Assembly: GCA_021159005.1 (NCBI GenBank)
Contig: JAGGSN010000100.1
Location: 1-38,227, forward strand
Direction: 5' to 3'
Origin: Candidatus Zixiibacteriota bacterium
Lineage (GTDB): Bacteria; Zixibacteria; MSB-5A5; UBA10806; 4484-95
Length of the DNA: 38,227 nt
Shown one piece after another: positions 31,785 to 38,227 of the stretch. The position numbers and the translations under genes were made by a program. The notes beneath the pieces are model-generated. The model was not told where the DNA came from and ran no database searches. It saw only the letters and a list, made by a program, of their open reading frames with translations. Positions within the stretch are counted from its first letter, which is position 1, and every line of letters starts with the position of its first letter.

Positions 31785-33038
31785 ATGAATAAAAAAAGTA
31801 ATAGCTCTTCAAAAAAACGACCGCTTAAAGAACGGTGCAGTTTCTGCGGCCGAGCGGTAAATTCCGGTATGGAACTTATCAATGCGCCAAATGCCTCAAT
31901 CTGCTCGGATTGCGTGCATGTTTGTTATGATCTCCTCAATCAAAAAACCTGGACTGGGGAGAGAATCGATGTTCCTACGCCAAAAGAAATTAAAGAGTTC
32001 CTTGATGATTATGTCATCGGTCAGGAAAAAGCCAAGCGAACTTTAGCCGTTGCTGTTTATAATCATTATAAAAGAATGCTGAATCCAAGTTCACCCGAGG
32101 ATGGTATCGAGCTTGAAAAAGCCAATATTCTGCTGGCTGGACCAACCGGAACCGGTAAAACTCTATTAGCGCAGACATTAGCCAAGATGCTTAAAGTGCC
32201 GTTTACTATTGCCGATGCCACTGTATTAACCGAGGCTGGTTATGTTGGCGAGGATGTGGAAAATATATTAGTTAGGCTTCTTCAGTCTGCCAATTATAAT
32301 GTCGAGGCGGCTCAGAGGGGGGTTGTCTATATCGATGAAATCGACAAAATCGCCCGACGCAGCGCCAATCCCTCTATTACACGTGATGTCTCCGGCGAAG
32401 GTGTTCAGCAGGGGCTTTTGAAAATTCTCGAAGGAACTATCGCCGCGGTGCCGCCAAAAGGCGGAAGAAAACACCCCGAACAGGATTTAATTAAAATAGA
32501 TACTAAAAATATTCTTTTTATCTGCGGCGGCGCATTTGATGGTCTTGAAAAAATTATCGCCAGAAGGCTCGGCCGGAAAGTTGTCGGATTTAAGGCGGAA
32601 AATAAAGCTGTCGGCAATAGAATAGGCAAATTGCTAGAGGATATTAAAGACAAAGACCTGCTGGAATATGGATTAATCCCCGAAATAATCGGCCGACTGC
32701 CGGTAGTGTGTTCCCTTAGCGAACTTGATAAAAAAGCGCTTAAGATGATATTAACCAAGCCTAAAAACGCTTTGGTTAAACAATACAAGTATTACTTCAA
32801 GCTCGAGGATATTGAACTGGTTTTTGAGGACGAAGCTTTAGATGCGATAATCGAACAGACGCAAAAACATGACACCGGCGCGCGCGCTCTTCGGTCTATA
32901 GTCGAATCAGCCATGATGGAAGTAATGTACGAGGCGCCATCGTTATTAGATTTGCAAAAATGTATCGTTACTAAGGATTCAATTATTACCGGCAGTAAGC
33001 CCAAGTACGTTTATAAGCAGAAAAAAAAGAGGGCATAG
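31785..33038 (+). CDS. clpX: ATP-dependent Clp protease ATPase subunit ClpX
   Basis: AAA+ unfoldase that feeds substrates to ClpP. It is 417 residues. The N-terminal zinc-binding domain has four cysteines, C18, C21, C40 and C43, spaced C-x2-C-x18-C-x2-C. Walker A is GPTGTGKT (119-126) and Walker B is VYIDEIDKI (181-189). [11 protein letters not shown] (152-162) is the pore-1 loop (GYVG), and IIGRLPVV follows in the sensor/adaptor region. The IGF loop that docks on ClpP is replaced here by the sequence near [12 protein letters not shown], where VGF fits the expected position. The short basic tail (YKQKKKRA) is ordinary. No lon gene follows, unlike in many bacteria. engB comes next. Confidence 0.98.
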   Translation: MNKKSNSSSKKRPLKERCSFCGRAVNSGMELINAPNASICSDCVHVCYDLLNQKTWTGERIDVPTPKEIKEFLDDYVIGQEKAKRTLAVAVYNHYKRMLNPSSPEDGIELEKANILLAGPTGTGKTLLAQTLAKMLKVPFTIADATVLTEAGYVGEDVENILVRLLQSANYNVEAAQRGVVYIDEIDKIARRSANPSITRDVSGEGVQQGLLKILEGTIAAVPPKGGRKHPEQDLIKIDTKNILFICGGAFDGLEKIIARRLGRKVVGFKAENKAVGNRIGKLLEDIKDKDLLEYGLIPEIIGRLPVVCSLSELDKKALKMILTKPKNALVKQYKYYFKLEDIELVFEDEALDAIIEQTQKHDTGARALRSIVESAMMEVMYEAPSLLDLQKCIVTKDSIITGSKPKYVYKQKKKRA

Positions 33039-33079
33039 ATAAGTATTAATTATCTTTAGCCTTACGGAAGCCGTTCCCC

Positions 33080-33682
33080 ATGCAGTTTAAAAACGCTGAT
33101 TACACAGCTTCATATTATAACTTGTCCGATATTCCCAAAACGGGTTATCCTGAGATTGCTTTTGCAGGCCGGTCGAATGTTGGCAAGTCGAGCTTGATTA
33201 ATAAAATCTTAAACCGTAAAAAACTTGCTCAGGTTTCAAAAACCCCCGGTAAGACAAAGGCTTTGAACTATTTTGAAATCGATAGAAAATATTATTTTGT
33301 CGACCTGCCTGGTTTCGGCTATGCTCATGTATCTAAAAAAGAACGCGATTCATGGGGTGAATTAATCGAGGCGTATCTCAGTAAGTCAAATAATCTCAAA
33401 GGGATAGTGCATATAATAGACAGCCGGCGGGGAATAATGGAGATAGATATTTCTTTGGTCAACTTTGTAAATTATCTTTATCGCGAACATCAAATCGACT
33501 TAAAAATGTTGTGGATTCTTTCCAAATCTGATAAATTGAAGAGTAAGGCTAAAAGCGATGTTTATAAAAAAGCCTTGCAGGATTTACAATGCGATCCAGG
33601 CCAATTGATTTTCTTTTCAACAACTAACGGTCAGGGCGTAACGGAAGTGAGAAAATTAATTATGGAGATGTTGATTAAATGA
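33080..33682 (+). CDS. engB: Ribosome-biogenesis GTPase EngB/YsxC
   Basis: GTP-binding protein needed for 50S ribosomal subunit assembly. It is 200 residues. All G motifs are present: G1 GRSNVGKS (30-37), G2 around TPGKTKALNYF, G3 DLPGFGYA (75-82) and G4 SKSDK (148-152, where TKxD is the more common form). The EngB-specific AFAGRSNVGKSSLIN and SKTPGKTK blocks leave little doubt. The gene follows clpX after 41 bases and overlaps purA by four bases (ATGA). The engB position after clpX or lon is conserved in many bacteria, so this belongs to the same transcription unit. Confidence 0.96.
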   Translation: MQFKNADYTASYYNLSDIPKTGYPEIAFAGRSNVGKSSLINKILNRKKLAQVSKTPGKTKALNYFEIDRKYYFVDLPGFGYAHVSKKERDSWGELIEAYLSKSNNLKGIVHIIDSRRGIMEIDISLVNFVNYLYREHQIDLKMLWILSKSDKLKSKAKSDVYKKALQDLQCDPGQLIFFSTTNGQGVTEVRKLIMEMLIK

Positions 33683-34962
33683 AAAAGAGAAACTTAACTA
33701 TCCTCGGATTGCAATGGGGAGATGAGGGTAAGGGAAAAGTTGTTGATTATTTCGCAGCTGGCGTCGATATCGTAGTCCGTTTCGGCGGCGGCGCCAATGC
33801 CGGTCATACTGTAGTGAATGAAAATGACAAATTCATACTTCACCTGCTCCCCTCCGGCATCCTTCACCCTAAAGTAAAATGTTATATGGGCGGCGGTATG
33901 GTTGTAGACTTGCTCGATTTGTTTAAGGAACTTGAAGAAATAAAAGCCAAAGGAATAAAATATGAGAAGAGGCTGTTTATCGACCATACAACCCATCTGG
34001 TTCTTCCGCAGCATAAGGCTATTGAAAAATATATTGAAAGCCTAAATAAATCCTCATCGATAAACACTACTATGAAAGGCATCGGACCAACTTATTCTGA
34101 CAAAGCTAACCGCATCGGCATAATTGCAAGCGATATTATTGAAGAGAAACATTTATTAGATAGGATAGCCAATTTCATTCTAAAAAGAAGTCTGGATTTG
34201 GTTGCAGTTAATGATAAATCGCTTAAAATTCCCCGCAATCTATTAGAGTATCTAAAAAAATATAGCCCGCAAGTAAGGGATATGCTTGTGGATACTCCTT
34301 TTGAACTGAGAAAAGCAATTAAAGAGAATAAACGGATACTTTTTGAGGGTGCCCAGGGTTCCCTTTTGGATATTGATTTAGGCACATATCCATATGTAAC
34401 ATCCTCTAATACGACAATCGGCGGTTTATTCACCGGGACAGGCATGCCGCCCGGAGTGCAGGGAGAAGTTCTGGGTGTGGTTAAGGCTTACACTACGAGA
34501 GTCGGCAATGGTCCATTCCCCACCGAGCTTGATAACGATATCGGTGAAAATCTTCGCGAAAAAGGCGGCGAATACGGAGCTACAACCGGCCGGTCCCGAC
34601 GGACAGGCTGGCTCGATTTGGCGCTTGTTAAGCGAACCGCTTATATGTCGGGAGTTTCCAAACTTATTGTTACCAAGCTTGATGTTTTGGACGGACTTGA
34701 CGAGATTAAAATCTGTATAGGGTATTATTATAATAGCAAGCTCTATGATTTCCCGCCGCTATATAGTTCTTTTATGGAAAAAGTCGAACCTTTGTATCAT
34801 ACAGTCAAAGGCTGGAAAAAACCAACTGCCGGAATTACTGATTTTGATCAGCTTCCCGATGAAGCGAAACATTATATAAATTTCATAGAGAAAAATACCG
34901 AAGTTCCGGTAGGCTATATTTCAACAGGCTCAGACCGAAAAGACTTTATCGAAATCGCTTGA
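33679..34962 (+). CDS. purA: Adenylosuccinate synthetase
   Basis: Joins IMP and aspartate with GTP to form adenylosuccinate, the first step from IMP to AMP. It is 427 residues, normal for the family. The GTP/IMP loop LGLQWGDEGKGK (residues 9-20) carries the catalytic aspartate. GGANAGHTV (residues 37-45) carries the catalytic histidine. Further family blocks are TTMKGIGPTYSDKANRIG, FEGAQGSLLDIDLGTYPYVTSSN, and TTGRSRRTGWLD. The ATG overlaps the engB stop. Its presence at the end of the tig-clp-engB unit couples purine supply to growth genes only by position. No purine regulatory element is recognised. Confidence 0.97.
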   Translation: MKKRNLTILGLQWGDEGKGKVVDYFAAGVDIVVRFGGGANAGHTVVNENDKFILHLLPSGILHPKVKCYMGGGMVVDLLDLFKELEEIKAKGIKYEKRLFIDHTTHLVLPQHKAIEKYIESLNKSSSINTTMKGIGPTYSDKANRIGIIASDIIEEKHLLDRIANFILKRSLDLVAVNDKSLKIPRNLLEYLKKYSPQVRDMLVDTPFELRKAIKENKRILFEGAQGSLLDIDLGTYPYVTSSNTTIGGLFTGTGMPPGVQGEVLGVVKAYTTRVGNGPFPTELDNDIGENLREKGGEYGATTGRSRRTGWLDLALVKRTAYMSGVSKLIVTKLDVLDGLDEIKICIGYYYNSKLYDFPPLYSSFMEKVEPLYHTVKGWKKPTAGITDFDQLPDEAKHYINFIEKNTEVPVGYISTGSDRKDFIEIA

Positions 34963-35041
34963 TAGGGAATGGTGTTTTACTCTAATATTAAGCTAAGATG
35001 TTTGGTATAGGGAATTGTCAATATTTCGCAGGATATGCAAG

Positions 35042-36391
35042 ATGAATAAGTTTTTCGCTTTTAAAGTTTTGCTTCAGGTATTGTGCTTAATATGTTTGCT
35101 GCCAAGTGTTCCGGTTCTCGGACAATTGCCGAACAATCAGCTTAGCCTTCGGGAGGCAGTTGATAAGGCTTTTTCAGTTGATAATAACTTGATGGCCGCC
35201 GGCTCAAATCTCAAGTCATCAAAATATAATATCAAAAAGGCAAAGGCATCATATATGCCGGCGCTTACGTTTGCCGGAAGTTATTATCATATGTCTAATG
35301 TCAGCGAAATCAGTGTAGGTATGCCCGGAACCGGTTTTAATGAGACCATTAAGATGGGTTCAGACACACCGTTCAATGCCAATCTTGGATTAAACTATGA
35401 ACTTTATACGTTTGGACGCCGGCCAGCGAATGTGCAGCTTGCCAAGCTTGAAACAAACAGATCCGAATTGAATTACAGCTTTTCTAAGAAAATCCTTTTT
35501 GATAAAACAGCCAGAGCGTATTTTACTGTTGTTTATGCTAAAGGAAGCATGAACCTTATTCAAGCGGAAAAAGATAGATTTGAACAAATATATCAGCTTG
35601 TAGATAGCCGGTTTAAGCAGGATTTAATATCGGAATTCGATCTTCTGCAAACACAGTTAAGGCTGGAAAAATATAAACTATCACTACTGGAAATTTCAAA
35701 CAACCTGCAAACAGCTAAGCTTAATTTAGCGCGGCTGTTGGGAGTTCCAAAAAGCGATTTGCCCGAACTTGCAGATGATATCGGAGAAAACATTCTTGAA
35801 TTGCCGAAATTTGTCGTTCGAGCTAATCTATTGGCTAATCGCGAGGATTACCTTGAGGCATCTCTGGCAATAAAGATGGGGCAGGCTGCCAAGAAAATCA
35901 GCAAAAGCGCATATTACCCCTCTATAACAGGGTTTGGCGCTTATGATTGGCGCAACGGCTATCAACCGGATGTCGAAAATATTGAGGGCAATTTCTCATT
36001 TGGCGTTAAACTGAATTGGCTCTTATTTCATGGCTTTGCCCGTAGAGCCGAGATTTCAAAACAGGATTATTTAATCAAGTCGTATGGTTATATGGTAGAA
36101 GACTTGAAAACCGTAATACCGAACCAGATCAACAGCCTGCAGTTGATAGTGGAAAACAGCAAATCAAGAATTGAGGTCGGCGCTCAGGCTTTACAGGTTG
36201 CGCAAAAATCGATGGCTATTGCCAGAATGCGATTAGAAATCGGCGATATTACAATGATTGACTTGCTGGAGATAGAGAATAATCTTTCGCAGGCAGAGCT
36301 GAATTTGATAAAGTTAAATTATGGATATGTCATGGCAAAACTTGACTATAAAAAAGCTTGTGGTTATTATCCTGAAATAGAACAGTATTAA
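35042..36391 (+). CDS. TolC-family outer-membrane efflux protein
   Basis: A trimeric outer-membrane channel subunit, 449 residues from the chosen ATG at 35042, which has CAGGA eight bases upstream. The frame is open back to TTG 35015 without a ribosome-binding site. A signal peptide covers about 27 residues, ending near VPVLGQ. Two OEP repeats follow: LSLREAVDKAFSVDNNLMAA begins the first, and the AALAIKMGQ-like EASLAIKMGQAAKKISKSAYYPSITGFGAYDWRNG region the second. Both contain the long coiled-coil helices (SRFKQDLISEFDLLQTQ; ARMRLEIGDITMIDLLEIE). No inner-membrane pump or adaptor gene is adjacent in this window, so the partner complex is unknown. It follows purA after 79 bases, probably with its own promoter. 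Confidence 0.9.
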   Translation: MNKFFAFKVLLQVLCLICLLPSVPVLGQLPNNQLSLREAVDKAFSVDNNLMAAGSNLKSSKYNIKKAKASYMPALTFAGSYYHMSNVSEISVGMPGTGFNETIKMGSDTPFNANLGLNYELYTFGRRPANVQLAKLETNRSELNYSFSKKILFDKTARAYFTVVYAKGSMNLIQAEKDRFEQIYQLVDSRFKQDLISEFDLLQTQLRLEKYKLSLLEISNNLQTAKLNLARLLGVPKSDLPELADDIGENILELPKFVVRANLLANREDYLEASLAIKMGQAAKKISKSAYYPSITGFGAYDWRNGYQPDVENIEGNFSFGVKLNWLLFHGFARRAEISKQDYLIKSYGYMVEDLKTVIPNQINSLQLIVENSKSRIEVGAQALQVAQKSMAIARMRLEIGDITMIDLLEIENNLSQAELNLIKLNYGYVMAKLDYKKACGYYPEIEQY

Positions 36392-36571
36392 ATGATATAT
36401 TTATACGTAATGAAATCGAATCATTTTATCAAGATATGCTGAAATTGCCCGAATAATTTAATGAAAACGCTTGCCTGATTTTAATTTATGGCTTAAATAA
36501 CAGGCAGAATAATATTGCAATTATAATTGTGATTGCAAATAAATAATTTTGATAAAACAACAGGAGGGAGT
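36392..36571. other. Upstream region of the OmpA-family gene
   Basis: AT-rich 180 bases without a gene. It contains an operator-like inverted repeat, TTGCAAT-N10-ATTGCAA, at 36515-36538, about 33 bases before the OmpA start codon. TATAAT (36522-36527) lies within it. Confidence 0.45.
36515..36538. promoter_or_regulatory. Operator-like inverted repeat upstream of the OmpA-family gene
   Basis: TTGCAAT (36515-36521) and ATTGCAA (36532-36538) are exact complements with centres 17 bases apart. TATAAT between them may be a -10 element, in which case a bound protein would block the polymerase. No matching -35 is clear, so the promoter itself is uncertain. Confidence 0.4.
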
Positions 36572-38065
36572 ATGAAAAAATCTGTTGCGGCAACTCTGAT
36601 ATTTATTCTGATTTTAGCCTCGCTGGCAAATGCGGTTGAATGGAAAAGCAGAATGGGAGGTGGGCTTAGAGGACCTTTATTTTCGCCAATGATTAAAGGC
36701 AATAACTATACCGGCGCCAACTCCATGGAACCATTTATGATGGGGCTTGGCACAAACCTTGAAGTGAAATACGGTTTAACAAACAACATCGTGTTGGGAC
36801 TATCGGGCGGCTACTGGTATTCCTATGATGATATTACCGCTGCCGATGACCAATCATTTAAGCTATGCAAAGACGCTAATGCCTCAGCCAAGCTGAAAAT
36901 GATTCCCCTAAGTTTAACAGGGCAATTTTATTTTATACCTGAAAGCAATATACAGCCCTATTTGCTTGGCGGATTTGGTATCGATATGGCGAAGTATGAA
37001 AATCTTGACTCTACCGGCGAATTTTCCTCAACTGACCTTAATGTAAAGGTGGGCGCGGGAATTAATTTTTGGGTAGGCGAGAGCTTTACTTTTGATGTAG
37101 GCGGTCGGTTTTCATACCTGTTGAGCAATATGTCGAACAGTTATACCGGCGCCATACCAACAAGCCTGCAGGGAGTTGCAATGGATGCTGCCGATACTCG
37201 GCCTTTCTTAGCGATTCTCGAACCGGGTATTAACCTAACTTATTATTTCGGCGGCGCGCGCGACACCGATAAGGATGGCATCAAGGATAAATTCGATCAA
37301 TGTCCCGATACGCCGCTTGGGGCTATTGTAGATGAGTTTGGCTGCCCGTTGGATTCGGATGGCGATGGCATATATGACGGCATTGACCATTGCGTGGAAA
37401 CTCCTAAGGGCGCGTTTGTGGATGAAATCGGATGCCCGCTCGATTCCGACCAAGACATTGTGCCCGATGGTATCGATTTGTGCCCGGATACTCCTATTGG
37501 CGTAGCGGTTGATATTTATGGCTGTCCGCTCGATGAGGATAAGGACGGCATCCCAGATTTCAAAGACCAACAGCTTGATACTCCTGCCGGAGCGATAGTC
37601 GATTCACTCGGCATAGCGCTTGATACCGATGGCGATGATGTTCCGGATGGGTTGGATAAATGCCCCGAAACGAGAGAGGGAGTTAGAACCGATGAGTTTG
37701 GCTGTCCGCTTGCCAAACCTATAACCGAAAAAATCATACTTAATATTAAATATGCTTCCGGTTCGGTTGAGCCTGATGGAGGAGCAAAAGCCGTTCTTGA
37801 CGATATTGTCGAACGCTTGCAAATCTACAGCGGTATTAAAATCGAGATTAATGGCTATACCGATGCTCTCGGTTCGGCGAAAAGCAATTTGAAAATATCG
37901 CAAAAACGAGCTGAGGCTATTAGAGATTACCTGATATCCAAAGGAATAGAAGCAGACCGTCTTGAAGCCCGTGGTTATGGCGAGGATGAGAATTTCTTTC
38001 TTGCGCCAAATGATACAGCTGAGGGCAGACATAAAAATCGACGGATTGAAATCGTGCCGAAATAA
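36572..38065 (+). CDS. OmpA-family protein: beta-barrel, thrombospondin type-3 repeats, OmpA C-domain
   Basis: An outer-membrane protein that should tether the membrane to peptidoglycan. It is 497 residues from ATG 36572, which follows AGGAGGGAG. The signal peptide is MKKSVAATLIFILILASLANA. Residues about 22-220 form an eight-strand OmpA-like barrel. Next come five Ca2+-binding type-3 repeats (residues about 225-380) of the form D-x-D-x-DG-x-x-D-x-x-D-x-C-P-x-T-P-x-G-x-x-V-D-x-x-G-C-P-L. The fourth has lost its cysteines (FKDQQLDTP...SLGIALD). The C-terminal OmpA domain has INGYTDALGS, the NLKISQKRAEAIRDYL helix and EGRHKNRRIEI, the peptidoglycan (diaminopimelate) binding surface. A terminator follows 34 bases after the stop. 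Confidence 0.94.
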   Translation: MKKSVAATLIFILILASLANAVEWKSRMGGGLRGPLFSPMIKGNNYTGANSMEPFMMGLGTNLEVKYGLTNNIVLGLSGGYWYSYDDITAADDQSFKLCKDANASAKLKMIPLSLTGQFYFIPESNIQPYLLGGFGIDMAKYENLDSTGEFSSTDLNVKVGAGINFWVGESFTFDVGGRFSYLLSNMSNSYTGAIPTSLQGVAMDAADTRPFLAILEPGINLTYYFGGARDTDKDGIKDKFDQCPDTPLGAIVDEFGCPLDSDGDGIYDGIDHCVETPKGAFVDEIGCPLDSDQDIVPDGIDLCPDTPIGVAVDIYGCPLDEDKDGIPDFKDQQLDTPAGAIVDSLGIALDTDGDDVPDGLDKCPETREGVRTDEFGCPLAKPITEKIILNIKYASGSVEPDGGAKAVLDDIVERLQIYSGIKIEINGYTDALGSAKSNLKISQKRAEAIRDYLISKGIEADRLEARGYGEDENFFLAPNDTAEGRHKNRRIEIVPK

Positions 38066-38098
38066 TTTAGTATCAATTAAAGATACCTGAAAAAATAA

Positions 38099-38142
38099 GG
38101 GCGTATGCAGTTTCATACAACTTGCATCACGCCCTTTATTTT
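38099..38142 (+). terminator. Intrinsic terminator after the OmpA-family gene
   Basis: GGGCGT-ATGCA (38099-38109) pairs with TGCAT-C-ACGCCC (38123-38134), leaving one bulged C, and is followed by TTTATTTTA. The GGGCGTATGC arm also resembles the dispersed GGGCGTAT repeats, so a repeat may have been taken over as a terminator. Confidence 0.65.
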
Positions 38143-38173
38143 ATGAAATATTAATTCGGATTCTACAATTGAA

Positions 38174-38210
38174 ATCACTACTGTCCGGCCTTTTGTCCGC
38201 CTTAGGCGGA
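38174..38210. repeat. Repeat fragments at the right edge
   Basis: CACTACTGTCCGGCCTT is close to the reverse complement of 211-226 at the left edge. TCCGCCTTAGGCGGA (38196-38210) is a palindrome nearly identical to the core of 3675-3689. Confidence 0.6.
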
Positions 38211-38227
38211 TGCTATAGTGATGTCAT

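Overview
The window reads as a chromosomal piece of an uncultured Gram-negative bacterium. Envelope genes (an LpxH-type lipid A enzyme, a TolC-like channel, an OmpA-family protein, a large beta-barrel protein) point to a diderm. The myo-inositol lipid genes, the peptidase/propeller/barrel fusion and the very dense palindromic intergenic repeats suggest a candidate phylum near the FCB group (Zixibacteria-like). That placement is an impression, not a result. Thirty protein genes or gene remnants are supported. No rRNA, tRNA or CRISPR array was seen.

Layout. 1-451: gene-free, repeat-rich. 452-5168 (minus): the outer-membrane fusion protein and murA. 5296-6042 (plus): lpxH, divergent from murA across a shared operator-like inverted repeat. 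6043-9347: a repeat-dense stretch holding a small MITE-like insertion (6303-6428) and a broken polytopic membrane/TPR gene (6665-8697). 9348-12480 (plus): a carbohydrate-type ABC importer (lipoprotein plus two permeases, no ATPase) whose two permease genes are separated by 275 bp of repeats. 12569-14362 (minus): a small membrane protein, then an AT-rich pair of unknown genes (one coiled coil, one with an R-x4-H motif) bracketed by related terminator-like hairpins.

14672-20741 (minus) is a peptidoglycan-turnover cluster: alanine racemase, NlpC/P60 endopeptidase, C39-like peptidase, L-Ala-D/L-Glu epimerase and N-acetylmuramoyl-L-alanine amidase. Together they could release, trim and re-isomerise wall peptides. 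21066-25247 (minus) holds an S41 protease, thymidylate kinase, an EamA transporter and a RCK-type potassium channel, closely packed. 25391-28133 (minus) holds a glycerophosphodiesterase, myo-inositol-1-phosphate synthase and a CDP-alcohol phosphotransferase, the last two forming an inositol-phospholipid module.

28295-29644 (plus) is the most unusual gene: a full-length relative of HMG-CoA reductase with an inserted zinc ribbon and apparent loss of three of the four catalytic residues. It has a near-consensus promoter. 29884-34962 (plus) is the proteostasis/growth block tig-clpP-clpX-engB-purA. 35042-38065 (plus) encodes a TolC-family channel and an OmpA/thrombospondin-type-3 protein, followed by an intrinsic terminator.

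At least four genes appear to start at TTG. The best candidates for something undescribed are the HMG-CoA-reductase-like zinc-ribbon protein, the AT-rich R-x4-H/coiled-coil cassette, the murA/lpxH operator and the mosaic family of structured repeats.
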